Assembly (NCBI RefSeq): GCF_015689195.1
Contig: NZ_CP065044.1
Location: 806,001 to 870,000, forward strand
Length of the DNA: 64,000 nucleotides
Direction: 5' to 3'
Origin: Pectobacterium aroidearum
GTDB taxonomy: Bacteria; Pseudomonadota; Gammaproteobacteria; Enterobacterales; Enterobacteriaceae
Of the stretch, positions 29,928-41,675 are shown piece by piece. The position numbers and the translations under genes are program-made. The notes beneath the pieces were generated by a model. That model had not been told where the DNA came from and made no database searches. It saw only the letters and a list, made by a program, of their open reading frames with translations. Numbering within the stretch: position 1 is the first letter of the stretch; each line of letters opens with the position of its first letter.

Positions 29928-29945
29928 TGTTGACAGATGTCAACA
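29928..29945. promoter_or_regulatory. 18-bp palindromic operator in the HicA-like promoter
   Basis: TGTTGACAGATGTCAACA has two perfect 8-base arms around GA, 28 bp before the HicA-like ATG. On the minus strand one arm supplies a TTGACA -35; TACCAT 18 bases downstream is a possible -10. A repressor bound here would block the promoter, as in autoregulated toxin-antitoxin operons. Confidence 0.6.
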
Positions 29946-30465
29946 TTGATGATGGTCAAAAATGAAATATACCCGCTTATTTCGCTGACCATTGAATGGC
30001 GTGGTCAGCCTGCGTGCGGCTTCGCAAAAGCAGGTTGAAAGGAAGAGAGGAGGGGAGGAATACATCCCAGAGAAGCGTATTCAGATATTACTAACGTAAC
30101 GTTTAATACCCAATATTGAATGTTAGGTTTAAAGCTATTGTCATTAAAATTAAACAATTCTATGAATGTGTTTCTATAATAGAGAGTAACGTAAGAATAA
30201 TGACTAAGATAATTCACTAACACCATGTGATAGTTTGCTTTTTTAATAGTTATTAATTGAAAGGATTGTCGTTTAAATGACATTTTTCGTGATGGCGATC
30301 TTATAGGTAAATTATTTTTTATAGGCGACTGTTTTTTCTCTTGTATTTAACGCAGATTGTCACAATCTTTAAATATTATGTAACATGTGGCGGCGTTTTA
30401 TTTTTCTTTGCTTGCCTGCAATTTACTTCACAGCAATTATTTTGAATAACCCGATGGATGTAAAA
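29946..30465. other. AT-rich intergenic region before the chemoreceptor gene
   Basis: No gene is supported. It contains an inverted repeat GCTGACCA / TGGTCAGC at 29984-30009 and a very AT-rich stretch (30080-30385) that presumably includes the chemoreceptor promoter. A 92-codon minus-strand frame here has no ribosome site and a composition typical of chance AT-rich reading. Confidence 0.5.
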
Positions 30466-32085
30466 ATGAGCGACGTCCCTTACCAGTCAATAGCGATTTA
30501 CGAAAAACCAGAACCCCAGCATTCCGCTTCTGGATTGCATAACATCAAATTGACACCACTTTTTGTCGTTGTTTTTTCTGGTGTTTTGCTACTCTTTGCC
30601 TTGGCAATTTCCACATCATCGTATTTTCTTAAGCAGGCTGAACTGTCGCTAAATGACTCTACGCTGGAATTGAATGTGCGTATGGAGTTGGTGGATAGTG
30701 CGAATCATATGCGTGCGGCGCGTATGAATTTGCTGCATGCTGTGAATCATTTACGCAATGGCCTTACTGCTAACTATAACGCCAGTATGAAAGCCGCAGA
30801 AGAACGCCTGTCGTTGTCTCAGCAAATGTTTAATGGGTATCAAAATAGATCGGCTCGTTCTGATGTTGAACTCGCTCGTGATAATGAATTAAAAGCGCGT
30901 TATAGCGATTATGTTGAGCGCGGAATCAAACCCATGTTTGACATCGCAAAGAAGGGCAATGTTGAAGAGCTCAATGCGTTTGAGTCAACGGTGATGTCTA
31001 AATTGGATGATGACTACGATGTGCCGTTGAAAGCGTCTTATCTTTATCGGGTTGAAATGGCAAAAAATATTAACGTGACGGCTGAAAGGCATTCCACGCT
31101 GGGATATACGCTCATGACGGGTGCCTTTATTTTAGCCATCGTGTTGACGGGTATGACATTCTTATTAATTCGCCGAGTCATTATTAACCCAGTGCAGTAT
31201 TGGGTATCGCGGATACAGGCGATTGCGCACGGAGACTTAACGCGCGCGAGTGTGGATGTGGGAAGAAATGAAATCGGTATTCTGGGGGACAATATCCAGC
31301 AAATGCAGGATTCGCTCTCCGAGACGGTTGGCTCGGTACGCGACAGTGCAGAGTCGATTCACAGCAGTTCGACGAAAATTGCCGTCGGTAATACAGATTT
31401 GTCTGCACGAACAGAACAGCAGGCCGCAGCGCTGGCGGAAACGGCAGCCAGCATGGAGCAGCTTACGGCGGCGGTGAAGCAGAATACGGATAATGCGCAC
31501 CATGCCAGTGAGGTCGCGACGGAGACGTCAGCCAAAGCGGTGAACGGTGGCAATATTGTTGAACAGGTTGTGGGATCGATGGCGGATATCGCCAGAAGTT
31601 CAGACAAAATTTCCGAGATTATCGCGCTCATTAACGGGATTGCATTCCAGACCAATATTCTGGCGCTGAATGCGGCGGTTGAAGCCGCCAGAGCGGGTGA
31701 ACAGGGCAAAGGTTTCGCGGTAGTCGCAGGAGAAGTGCGTAATCTGGCGCAGCGCTCGGCTAACGCCGCAACGGAAATTGCCGCACTGATTAAAGAATCC
31801 GAAACCAGAGTGACAGAGGGGACGACATTAGCATCCGAAGCGGGTAAAGCGATGGCCGAGATTGTCTCTGAAATTAATAACGTCACCCGCATTATCAATG
31901 AGATCGCACTGGCTTCTGATGAACAAAGCAGTGGTATCAATCAGGTGTCGTTAGCGATATCAGAAATGGATCGCGTCACACAGCAGAATGCGACGCTGGT
32001 GCTTGAAGCGTCCTCGTCGGCCTCCTCGCTGGAGCAGCAGGCCGAGCGCTTGAATCTTGGGGTATCCCGGTTCCATCTGATGTAG
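30466..32085 (+). CDS. Methyl-accepting chemotaxis protein (Tar/Tsr-type)
   Basis: Inner-membrane chemoreceptor signalling to CheA/CheW. Start [15 protein letters not shown] has GGATG upstream, giving 539 residues; the frame stays open 27 codons further, so the start is not certain. Transmembrane 1 is about 30-52, a periplasmic four-helix-bundle ligand domain (TarH-like) about 53-210, transmembrane 2 about 212-236 ([20 protein letters not shown]), HAMP to about 290, and the conserved signalling hairpin near 384-440, with [19 protein letters not shown] and [19 protein letters not shown]. There is no C-terminal NWETF-type pentapeptide (it ends VSRFHLM), so it is probably a receptor assisted by others for adaptation. 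The ligand is unknown. Confidence 0.92.
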   Translation: MSDVPYQSIAIYEKPEPQHSASGLHNIKLTPLFVVVFSGVLLLFALAISTSSYFLKQAELSLNDSTLELNVRMELVDSANHMRAARMNLLHAVNHLRNGLTANYNASMKAAEERLSLSQQMFNGYQNRSARSDVELARDNELKARYSDYVERGIKPMFDIAKKGNVEELNAFESTVMSKLDDDYDVPLKASYLYRVEMAKNINVTAERHSTLGYTLMTGAFILAIVLTGMTFLLIRRVIINPVQYWVSRIQAIAHGDLTRASVDVGRNEIGILGDNIQQMQDSLSETVGSVRDSAESIHSSSTKIAVGNTDLSARTEQQAAALAETAASMEQLTAAVKQNTDNAHHASEVATETSAKAVNGGNIVEQVVGSMADIARSSDKISEIIALINGIAFQTNILALNAAVEAARAGEQGKGFAVVAGEVRNLAQRSANAATEIAALIKESETRVTEGTTLASEAGKAMAEIVSEINNVTRIINEIALASDEQSSGINQVSLAISEMDRVTQQNATLVLEASSSASSLEQQAERLNLGVSRFHLM

Positions 32086-32137
32086 TCCCGTTGGTAAAAA
32101 AGCCAGAGCGGTAAAAAGACAAACATCATCATCTCGT

Positions 32138-32167
32138 GGCCAGCGACGTTGTCGCTGGCTTTTTTTC
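32138..32167 (+). terminator. Intrinsic terminator after the chemoreceptor gene
   Basis: GCCAGCGAC and GTCGCTGGC form a 9-bp stem with a GTT loop, followed by seven T. Confidence 0.92.
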
Positions 32168-32297
32168 GCTGTTTTTTCCAGCATGGGATATGAATCCGCT
32201 TCTGATAGAATCAGTGAACAGGTGCGCCGTTTCTGGCAGATAAAGCTTCTCCTTCTCTGCCAGAGCAATTTTGTACAAACGATAAGAGGGTTAACGC

Positions 32298-33134
32298 GTG
32301 CATAAAAAGCCGGTAGTGCAAGAGCAGACGCACTTCAGACATCTGGAGACGCTCGGCGGGCTAGATATGCTGCAGGCACAGTATTACCAGCAACGCTTCC
32401 CTCGTCACGTTCATGATACCTATTGCATCAGTGTGATTGAGCAGGGCGCTCAGCGTTTCTATCGTTCTGGTGCAGAACACGTCGCGCCCAAAGGCGACAT
32501 CATTCTGGTTAACGCGGACGATGTACACACGGGGAGTGCGGAGGTCGAAACCGGCTGGGCCTATCGCGCTATTTATCCGCATCCCGACCTTTTTCGCTCG
32601 ATTAATCAGGATCTGCAACGCGCAAAGGATTCCATTCCGTGGTTCCCCGACGCCGTGGTTCACGATCCTGGACTGTCTGAGCAGTTGCTCATGACGTTCA
32701 ATATGCTTGCTCAGCCGGGCAATATGTTATTGAAAGAGACGCTATTGTTGTCGTCATTAACCTGGCTGACGATGCGCTATAGCAAGACGCGTCTGACGCC
32801 ACAGATGTTGCCCGTTGCGACCCAAAATATACTGAACGTTAAAGCCTTTATGGACAGCTATCCCGAGAGGGAGCTGGCTCTCGTTGAATTGGCTGCGCTG
32901 GCTGAGCTCAGCGTGTGGCATTTCTTACGACAGTTTAAAGTGGTGGTGGGGATTACGCCTCATGCTTATTTGATTCAGGCACGGCTGCGCAAGGCGAAGG
33001 CATTGTTGCGTAAAGGCGATGCGATCCTCGATGTTTCTGTTCGGTGCGGCTTTACCGATCAAAGCCACTTTCATCGCCATTTCAAAAACTCACTGGGGCT
33101 GACACCGGGTGAGTTTGCTAAAGGTAACTTGTAG
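32298..33134 (+). CDS. AraC-family transcriptional regulator, probable regulator of azlCD
   Basis: Regulator of 278 residues starting at GTG with AGAGGG upstream. A cupin-type AraC ligand domain spans about 20-160 (FPRHVHDTYCISVIEQGAQRF, then PKGDIILVNADDVHTG). The C-terminal double HTH (about 180-275) shows LVELAALAELSVWHFLRQFK, GITPHAYLIQARLRKAKALL and VSVRCGFTDQSHFHRHFKNS. It is followed on the same strand by azlC and azlD after about 110 bp, an arrangement seen in other bacteria, so control of the exporter is a fair inference. Confidence 0.88.
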   Translation: MHKKPVVQEQTHFRHLETLGGLDMLQAQYYQQRFPRHVHDTYCISVIEQGAQRFYRSGAEHVAPKGDIILVNADDVHTGSAEVETGWAYRAIYPHPDLFRSINQDLQRAKDSIPWFPDAVVHDPGLSEQLLMTFNMLAQPGNMLLKETLLLSSLTWLTMRYSKTRLTPQMLPVATQNILNVKAFMDSYPERELALVELAALAELSVWHFLRQFKVVVGITPHAYLIQARLRKAKALLRKGDAILDVSVRCGFTDQSHFHRHFKNSLGLTPGEFAKGNL

Positions 33135-33242
33135 ATAGTACCCACTTCCTATTTGGAATATAAAATCCCACCCTTAACGGCAAGCAACTTTATCCAATAC
33201 TCTTAAAAAACGTTTTGTTAATTTTTCACTATCGATTTATTT

Positions 33243-33995
33243 ATGGTAGTGCACTGTTATATGGAAAATACCGTAGCCCGTTCATCGTCTGCATCAAAAG
33301 ATACAATTAGCCCGTGGAAACACTTTATGACCGGCGTGGTTGAGATGCTTCCGCTCTGTTTATCCGTGGTGCCCTGGGGCATTCTGGCTGGTTCTATGGC
33401 TATCCAATCGGGATTATCTGTCGGGCAAAGTATCGGAATGTCCGCGATTATTTTCGCGGGGGCGGCACAGCTCGTCTCGTTAGGGCTCCTGATGTCCGGG
33501 GCGAATGTCGCGACGCTATTAATCTCTGTTTTTTTTATTACTGCCCAGCACCTGATATATGGCCTGACGTTGCGTGAATACGTTTCAACGCTGAAATTAA
33601 GAAAACGGCTTCCTATCGGGTTTTTATTATCGGATGAGCTTTTTGCACTCAGTGAAAAGAAAGACAGGAAGAACAACGTTAGTACCAGCTATTTAATCGG
33701 TGCGGGTTTCACCTTTTATATATTTTGGAATATCTTCAGCATTCTTGGCGTGGTGATGGCGTCATCTGTGCCCGATTTGGATAAGTATCATCTTGATTAT
33801 TCTATCGTTGCTACGTTTATAACCATTGTCATACCGATGATAAAGAAGATCAGTACCTTCTCTGGTGTCCTGTTTTCTCTACTATTGTCGATGCTATTAA
33901 CCTATTTCAAGATAGAAGGTGCCATCGCTATTGCTGGCGTCGGCGGCATGTTTTTTTCTGTGTTTATCGCGTCAGTGCTTAAGGAAGAAAAATGA
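33243..33995 (+). CDS. azlC: AzlC-family branched-chain amino acid exporter, large subunit
   Basis: Polytopic inner-membrane protein of up to 250 residues. The family exports branched-chain amino acids and analogues with AzlD (e.g. BrnF/YgaZ). The conserved AzlC start region MLPLCLSVVPWGILAGSMA, then SAIIFAGAAQLVSLGLL and ITAQHLIYGLTLREYV, are clear. An in-frame ATG at 33261 (MENTVARSS) is an equally possible start; neither has a strong ribosome site. The stop overlaps the azlD ATG (ATGA), so they are translationally coupled. Confidence 0.88.
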   Translation: MVVHCYMENTVARSSSASKDTISPWKHFMTGVVEMLPLCLSVVPWGILAGSMAIQSGLSVGQSIGMSAIIFAGAAQLVSLGLLMSGANVATLLISVFFITAQHLIYGLTLREYVSTLKLRKRLPIGFLLSDELFALSEKKDRKNNVSTSYLIGAGFTFYIFWNIFSILGVVMASSVPDLDKYHLDYSIVATFITIVIPMIKKISTFSGVLFSLLLSMLLTYFKIEGAIAIAGVGGMFFSVFIASVLKEEK

Positions 33996-34303
33996 GTTGG
34001 TTATTGATATTCGTTCTGGCGGCAATCGTGTTTTTTAATCGCTATATCTTTCTCGAACCCGCTGTGCCGGTAAAAATCCCGGTTTTACTCCACCGTGCAT
34101 TAAAGTATTCCGCGCCTTGCTTACTCACTGCGATTTGCGGCCCGATTATTTTAATGGATCACGGCGTGATTCGCGCATTTCCCGATAATCCGTATTTTCT
34201 CGGTGCTATTGTGAGTGTCGTGATTTCCTTTTTTATCAGAAATATTGTGGTCGCGGTGCTTTTGAGCATGCTGGCTTTTTATATGATTGCCGCGCTGTTG
34301 TAA
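33992..34303 (+). CDS. azlD: AzlD-family branched-chain amino acid exporter, small subunit
   Basis: Small hydrophobic partner of AzlC, 103 residues with about four transmembrane segments, typical size for AzlD/BrnE/YgaH. The conserved region FLEPAVPVKIPVLLHRALKYSAPCLLTAI is visible; the R-x5-P-x5 pattern is characteristic. It starts within the azlC stop (ATGA overlap). It is convergent with the leu operon, whose pathway product is a likely substrate of this exporter. Confidence 0.88.
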   Translation: MSWLLIFVLAAIVFFNRYIFLEPAVPVKIPVLLHRALKYSAPCLLTAICGPIILMDHGVIRAFPDNPYFLGAIVSVVISFFIRNIVVAVLLSMLAFYMIAALL

Positions 34304-34323
34304 TCAGCTCATTCTGCCAAAAG

Positions 34324-34348
34324 AAAAAGCCCGCAACACAGTGCGGGC
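34324..34348 (-). terminator. leuABCD operon terminator
   Basis: On the minus strand GCCCGC and GCGGGC form a 6-bp GC stem with an 8-base loop, followed by TTTTTCTTTT, 24 bp past the leuD stop. It could serve azlD from the other strand only weakly. Confidence 0.8.
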
Positions 34349-34371
34349 TTCGGGCTATCTGTAATCTTGAA

Positions 34372-34974
34372 TCAGTTCAAAAATGCAGGCTGATTCTTTT
34401 CATACTCGGTGATAGAGGCTTCGTGCTGCAGCGTCAGGCCGATGCTGTCTAACCCGTTGATCATGCAGTGACGGCGGAAGCTGTCAATTTCAAACGGGTA
34501 GCTTTTGCTGCCCGCCTGAACAACCTGATTTTCGAGATCGACGATAAAGTTAATGCCTTCCTGCCCGTCAACCAGCTTGAACAGCTCGTCCACTTCCTCG
34601 TCGCTCAGTTTCACCGGCAGCAGATGGTTGTTAAACGAGTTGCCATAGAAGATATCGGCGAAGCTTGGCGCGATGACGACTTTGAAGCCGTAATCGGTCA
34701 GCGCCCACGGCGCGTGCTCACGGGAAGAGCCGCAGCCGAAGTTTTCCCGTGCCAGCAGGATGCTCGCCCCTTTGTAAGGCGGCTTGTTCAGCACAAACTC
34801 AGGGTTAGGCTGTTGACCCGCATCGTCCAGAAAACGCCAGTCGTGGAACAGATGTTGGCCGAAACCGGTACGCGTCACCTTTTGCAGAAACTGCTTGGGA
34901 ATGATGGCGTCGGTATCGACGTTAGCGGCATCCAGAGGAACCACCAGACCAGTGTGTTGAGTAAATTTAGCCAT
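34372..34974 (-). CDS. leuD: LeuD, isopropylmalate isomerase small subunit
   Basis: Small subunit of 3-isopropylmalate dehydratase, which with LeuC isomerises 2-isopropylmalate to 3-isopropylmalate in leucine synthesis. It has 200 residues, with the swivelling-domain signature [16 protein letters not shown] near 75-90 and the N-terminal [16 protein letters not shown]. Last gene of leuABCD, 13 bp after leuC, followed by an intrinsic terminator. Confidence 0.97.
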   Translation of the reverse strand: MAKFTQHTGLVVPLDAANVDTDAIIPKQFLQKVTRTGFGQHLFHDWRFLDDAGQQPNPEFVLNKPPYKGASILLARENFGCGSSREHAPWALTDYGFKVVIAPSFADIFYGNSFNNHLLPVKLSDEEVDELFKLVDGQEGINFIVDLENQVVQAGSKSYPFEIDSFRRHCMINGLDSIGLTLQHEASITEYEKNQPAFLN

Positions 34975-34987
34975 GTCGGTTTCTCTC

Positions 34988-36388
34988 TTAGTTCAACTCG
35001 CGGACGTCGGCAAAGCGACCCGTTACCGCTGCAGCCGCAGCCATTGCCGGGCTGACCAGATGGGTGCGGCCAGCGCGCCCCTGACGGCCTTCAAAGTTAC
35101 GGTTGCTGGTTGATGCGCAACGCTCGCCGGGGTTCAGGCGGTCATTGTTCATCGCCAGACACATGGAACAGCCCGGTAAGCGCCACTCAAAGCCCGCTTC
35201 GATGAACACCTTATCCAGCCCTTCCAGCTCCGCCATGGTTTTTACCGGGCCGGAACCGGGTACGACGATAGCCTGAACGCCTGCGGCAACTTTGCGCCCT
35301 TTGGCGATTTCTGCTGCGGCGCGCAAATCTTCAATACGCGAGTTGGTGCAGGAGCCAATAAAGACTTTATCGATCTTCACGTCGGTCAGTTTAATACCGG
35401 GTTGCAGATCCATATACGCCAGTGCTTTGGCTGCAGAGGCGCGCTCTACCGGATCGCTGAAAGAGTCAGGGTTAGGGATTTCCTGATTAACGGCGATAAC
35501 CTGACCAGGGTTGGTGCCCCAGGTGACTTGTGGCGCGATCTGAGCTGCGTCCAGCGTGACAACCGTATCGAACTGTGCGTCATCATCCGATTTCAGCGTG
35601 TTCCAGTACGCAACGGCGGCATCCCAGTTGGCGTCTTTCGGCGCAAACTGACGGCCTTTCAGGTAGTTGAAGGTCGTCTCGTCCGGCGCGACCAGCCCAG
35701 CTTTCGCGCCCATTTCAATCGCCATGTTGCACAGTGTCATACGGCCTTCCATGCTCAGCGCACGGATAGCTTTGCCGCAGAATTCAACGACATGACCCGT
35801 ACCGCCTGCGCTACCGGTTTTACCGATGATCGCCAGCACGATGTCTTTTGCGGTGATGCCGTGTGGGGCATCACCGGTGACTTCAATCTTCATGGTTTTG
35901 GCGCGACCCTGCTTCAGGGTTTGCGTCGCCAGCACATGTTCCACTTCCGACGTACCAATACCGAAGGCCAGTGAACCAAATGCGCCGTGCGTTGCCGTGT
36001 GCGAGTCACCACAAACGATGGTCATGCCTGGCAGCGTCATTCCTTGCTCAGGCCCAATAACGTGAACGATACCCTGATACGGGTGGTTCAGGTCATACAG
36101 CTGAACGCCGAATTCCGCACAGTTTTTGATCAGCTCCTGCATCTGGATGCGGGCCATCTCGCCGCTGGCGTTGATGTCTTTGGTTTGCGTGGACACGTTG
36201 TGGTCCATGGTCGCGAAGGTTTTCCCCGGTTGACGAACCTTGCGGCCCATCGCGCGCAGGCCGTCGAAAGCCTGCGGGGAAGTTACTTCGTGTACCAGAT
36301 GTCTGTCGATATACAGCAGCGGCGTTTCGTTTGGCGCTTCATGAACCACGTGCGCTTCAAACAACTTTTGATATAACGTCTTACCCAT
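34988..36388 (-). CDS. leuC: LeuC, isopropylmalate isomerase large subunit
   Basis: Aconitase-family subunit of 466 residues with a [4Fe-4S] cluster. The three cluster cysteines are visible in [14 protein letters not shown] (about 347) and [10 protein letters not shown] (about 407 and 410). [21 protein letters not shown] and [14 protein letters not shown] are aconitase-family active-site motifs. Only 2 bases separate it from leuB, and leuD follows 13 bp later. Confidence 0.97.
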   Translation of the reverse strand: MGKTLYQKLFEAHVVHEAPNETPLLYIDRHLVHEVTSPQAFDGLRAMGRKVRQPGKTFATMDHNVSTQTKDINASGEMARIQMQELIKNCAEFGVQLYDLNHPYQGIVHVIGPEQGMTLPGMTIVCGDSHTATHGAFGSLAFGIGTSEVEHVLATQTLKQGRAKTMKIEVTGDAPHGITAKDIVLAIIGKTGSAGGTGHVVEFCGKAIRALSMEGRMTLCNMAIEMGAKAGLVAPDETTFNYLKGRQFAPKDANWDAAVAYWNTLKSDDDAQFDTVVTLDAAQIAPQVTWGTNPGQVIAVNQEIPNPDSFSDPVERASAAKALAYMDLQPGIKLTDVKIDKVFIGSCTNSRIEDLRAAAEIAKGRKVAAGVQAIVVPGSGPVKTMAELEGLDKVFIEAGFEWRLPGCSMCLAMNNDRLNPGERCASTSNRNFEGRQGRAGRTHLVSPAMAAAAAVTGRFADVRELN

Positions 36389-36390
36389 GG

Positions 36391-39080
<2,690 letters not shown>

Positions 39081-39127
39081 CGGTTTAGTTCCTTGTCGTG
39101 TCTACTTGTACTTGGCGCTCGGCGAGT

Positions 39128-39160
39128 AAAAAAAAACCCGCGCATTAGCGCGGGTTTTTT
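39128..39160 (-). terminator. leu operon attenuator
   Basis: On the minus strand ACCCGCGC and GCGCGGGT form an 8-bp stem with a 4-base loop, followed by a run of T. It lies 19 bp after the leuL stop and about 50 bp before leuA. Confidence 0.92.
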
Positions 39161-39179
39161 GTATCGTGTGGCGAGAAAC

Positions 39180-39263
39180 TTAGTTCTGAACTCTGCCCAC
39201 AAACCTACCGCGCAAGAAGGATGCGTTTAGTAGTAGGCCTAGTAGGACAGTAAAGTTGAACAT
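39180..39263 (-). CDS. leuL: LeuL, leu operon leader peptide
   Basis: Leader peptide of 27 residues: MFNFTVLLGLLLNASF, then LRGRFVGRVQN. It has six leucines, and the five in the LLGLLL cluster all use the rare codon CTA, as in the E. coli leader (FTGLLLLNAFIVRGRPVG). Ribosome stalling at these codons when charged tRNA-Leu is scarce should block the attenuator just downstream. The stop TAA lies 20 bp before the attenuator stem. Confidence 0.92.
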   Translation of the reverse strand: MFNFTVLLGLLLNASFLRGRFVGRVQN

Positions 39264-39297
39264 GGTGTCTCGTCATCTAAAATTCAGTGTTGCTTTA

Positions 39298-39326
39298 TTG
39301 GTACGCGATTATCAGGGATATGTCAA
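39298..39326 (-). promoter_or_regulatory. leu operon promoter
   Basis: On the minus strand TTGACA is followed after 17 bases by TACCAA, about 35 bp before the leuL ATG. The -35 is perfect, the -10 weak. Confidence 0.55.
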
Positions 39327-39491
39327 CTTTTGATTGGTGTGATGTGCGTCAAGTAAACCAGTGATAGCCTGCGGCGAATGAACGAAAGATCGTTGCGGTT
39401 TTGAACAATGACGGTAGACTGCACGCCAAATAATGTACAGCTGTACGCTGAAACGCTGTCGACTTCACTTCCCTTATAAATTCTTTTACAG

Positions 39492-41297
39492 ATGACTAAT
39501 CATTTACAGCCATATCATGTGGTGCACCGGGTTCAAGATCGGATCAATCACTGCGCGGGTCGTATTGCGCTGCGCGAGTGGACGCCTGCGGGCGAACAAC
39601 AGCTCACCTGGACACAGGCCGGACAGCGCATTCGGCGGATTGCCAGCGCGCTCCTGGCGCTGAGAGTCGACGTTCAGGAACGGGTAGCGATTTTCTCTCA
39701 TAACTCGATGAATTGGTCGCTGGCCGATCTGGCGTTGCTGCACCTGCGTGCGATCAGTGTGCCAATCTATGCCACCAATACGGCGGCACAGGCGGCGTTC
39801 ATCATCAATGATGCCGATATCCGTACGATATTTGTTGGTGGTCAGGATCAGTTGGATGCGTTGCTGTCGTTACGTGAGAGCTGCCCGCAACTGCGAAATA
39901 TTATCGTGATGGATGAGGGCGTTAACCTACGCGGTAGCGACATCGTTCAGTCCTTACATGAGTTTGAAGCGCAGGCGGTAGACGAGTTCTGGCGTGATGA
40001 ATGGCAAACGCGTATCGACAGCCGCGATCTCAACGATCTGTTTACGCTGATTTATACCTCTGGCACCACCGGCGAGCCGAAAGGTGTCATGCTGGATTAT
40101 ACCAACATGGCGATGCAGCTTAAGCTGCACGACGATCGTCTGGATATGTCAGAAAATGACGTATCGCTCTGTTTCTTACCGCTTTCACACGTATTTGAGC
40201 GCGCATGGAGCTTTGTCATTATGCATCGCGGCGCACAGAACGTGTACCTCCGTGATACGAATCTGGTACGTGCCGCGATGCAGGCGGTGAAGCCTACGGT
40301 GATGTGCGCGGTACCGCGTTTTTATGAGAAAGTGTATAGCGCAATCCATGAAAAAGTGGCGCAGGCACCGTGGTATCGCCAGCGGCTCTTCAACTGGGCT
40401 GTTACGCAGGGGCAATACGTTTTTCTGGCTAGCCAGACGGCGAAAAAAGCGGGACTCTTCCGCCGCATTATGCATCGCTATGCTGACCGTCTGGTGCTAG
40501 GGAAACTGCGCCAGCTTCTGGGAGGCGAGATTCGTTTTATGCCAGCCGCAGGCGCGCGACTGGATGACAATATCATTCTGTTTTTCAGCTCGATAGGGAT
40601 TCGCATCATCTATGGTTACGGTATGACCGAAACCTGTGCGACGGTTTCCTGTTGGGAAGAAAATCGTTTCCGCTTAGGTTCTATTGGCACGCCGCTGCCG
40701 GGTATTGAAGTCCGTATTGGTGAGGAAAAAGAGATTCAGGTGCGTGGGGCGACCATCATGCGCGGCTATTTCCATCGCCCGCAGGAAACCGTAGAAGCCT
40801 TTACCGAAGACGGCTGGCTGAAAACTGGCGACGCAGGGGAACTGGATGCCAACGGTAACCTGTTTATTACCGAGCGCTTGAAAGATCTGATGAAAACCTC
40901 GGGGGGGAAATATATCGCCCCGCAGCATCTGGAAGGGACGCTGGGACAGGATCGCTTCATCGAGCAGGTTGCGATTATCGCAGACACGCGTAAGTACGTC
41001 TCTGCGCTGATTGTTCCCTGTTTCGAGGCGCTGGAGGAATACGCGCACTCTATCAATCTGAAATACCACGATCGTCTGGAGTTACTGCGCCACAGCCATA
41101 TTATTGAGCTGTTCGAGCAGCGCCTGCGGGAGATGCAGAAGGAACTTTCCCGCGTTGAGCAGGTAAAGAAATTCACGCTGCTGCCTGTGCCGTTTTCGAT
41201 GGCGGAAGGGGAGTTGACGCCAACGCTCAAGCTGCGCAGAAAGATCATCAACCAGCGTTACCAGTTGGAAATTGATGCGATGTATGCCGAATCCTGA
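39492..41297 (+). CDS. AMP-forming acyl-CoA synthetase (long-chain fatty acid-CoA ligase-like)
   Basis: Adenylate-forming enzyme of 601 residues, like the FAA1/long-chain acyl-CoA ligase group. It would activate a carboxylic acid with ATP and transfer it to CoA. The AMP-binding P-loop YTSGTTGEPKGVML is near 187-200. YGYGMTETCATVS is motif A5 (near 376-388), and KTGDAGELDANGN and ERLKDLMKTSGGKYIAP are motifs A7-A8 (near 443-480), with the conserved lysine in LTPTLKLRRK at the C-terminus. No strong ribosome site is seen before the ATG. It stands alone between leuA and ilvI, where E. coli has leuO. The substrate is not known. Confidence 0.85.
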   Translation: MTNHLQPYHVVHRVQDRINHCAGRIALREWTPAGEQQLTWTQAGQRIRRIASALLALRVDVQERVAIFSHNSMNWSLADLALLHLRAISVPIYATNTAAQAAFIINDADIRTIFVGGQDQLDALLSLRESCPQLRNIIVMDEGVNLRGSDIVQSLHEFEAQAVDEFWRDEWQTRIDSRDLNDLFTLIYTSGTTGEPKGVMLDYTNMAMQLKLHDDRLDMSENDVSLCFLPLSHVFERAWSFVIMHRGAQNVYLRDTNLVRAAMQAVKPTVMCAVPRFYEKVYSAIHEKVAQAPWYRQRLFNWAVTQGQYVFLASQTAKKAGLFRRIMHRYADRLVLGKLRQLLGGEIRFMPAAGARLDDNIILFFSSIGIRIIYGYGMTETCATVSCWEENRFRLGSIGTPLPGIEVRIGEEKEIQVRGATIMRGYFHRPQETVEAFTEDGWLKTGDAGELDANGNLFITERLKDLMKTSGGKYIAPQHLEGTLGQDRFIEQVAIIADTRKYVSALIVPCFEALEEYAHSINLKYHDRLELLRHSHIIELFEQRLREMQKELSRVEQVKKFTLLPVPFSMAEGELTPTLKLRRKIINQRYQLEIDAMYAES

Positions 41298-41675
41298 TGG
41301 TGTTGGAGGCCGAGACGCTCGTTTCCTGAAAAGAAATGTGGTTTTTCGGCCTCAAGATTTCACTCTGTAATTTATGGCCTTTATGGACGATCTCTCAGGT
41401 CTGAAGGTTCCCGGTTAGTATTTTATCTCAGTTCTTTTTTCCCTCACGTTCGATTCCCCCTCGTCCTGATTAAGGGCGGTGGTTTTTTGCCGTTTGTCTG
41501 CGTCATAATCTGGCGTTATGTTAATGGGCCGTCAGTAATCCCTATAATATTTCGTATTCTTGTACTAAAAATTAACAGTATTAACACTTAACCTTATTAA
41601 CCCAAGGTGAGCGCGGGGATTTCCCCCGGTCAATACAGAAGCGGATTCCGCTTTCTGAACAAAAGAGGCAGACCC
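41298..41675 (+). promoter_or_regulatory. ilvIH upstream regulatory region
   Basis: 378 bp with no gene. TATAAT at 41543-41548 is a good -10, with only a poor -35 (TTAATG, 16 bases upstream), consistent with an activator-dependent promoter; E. coli ilvIH is activated by Lrp binding to several upstream sites. The AT-rich upstream part could hold such sites. GAGGCCGA / TCGGCCTC at 41306-41353 is an inverted repeat just after the ligase gene. AAGAGG is the ilvI ribosome site. Confidence 0.5.

Noticed and set aside
30005-30283. 92-codon minus-strand frame in the AT-rich gap before the chemoreceptor gene
   Set aside because: No ribosome site, composition typical of chance AT-rich translation, and no recognisable motif.
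32361-32663. 100-codon minus-strand frame inside the AraC regulator gene
   Set aside because: Antisense shadow without ribosome site or motif.
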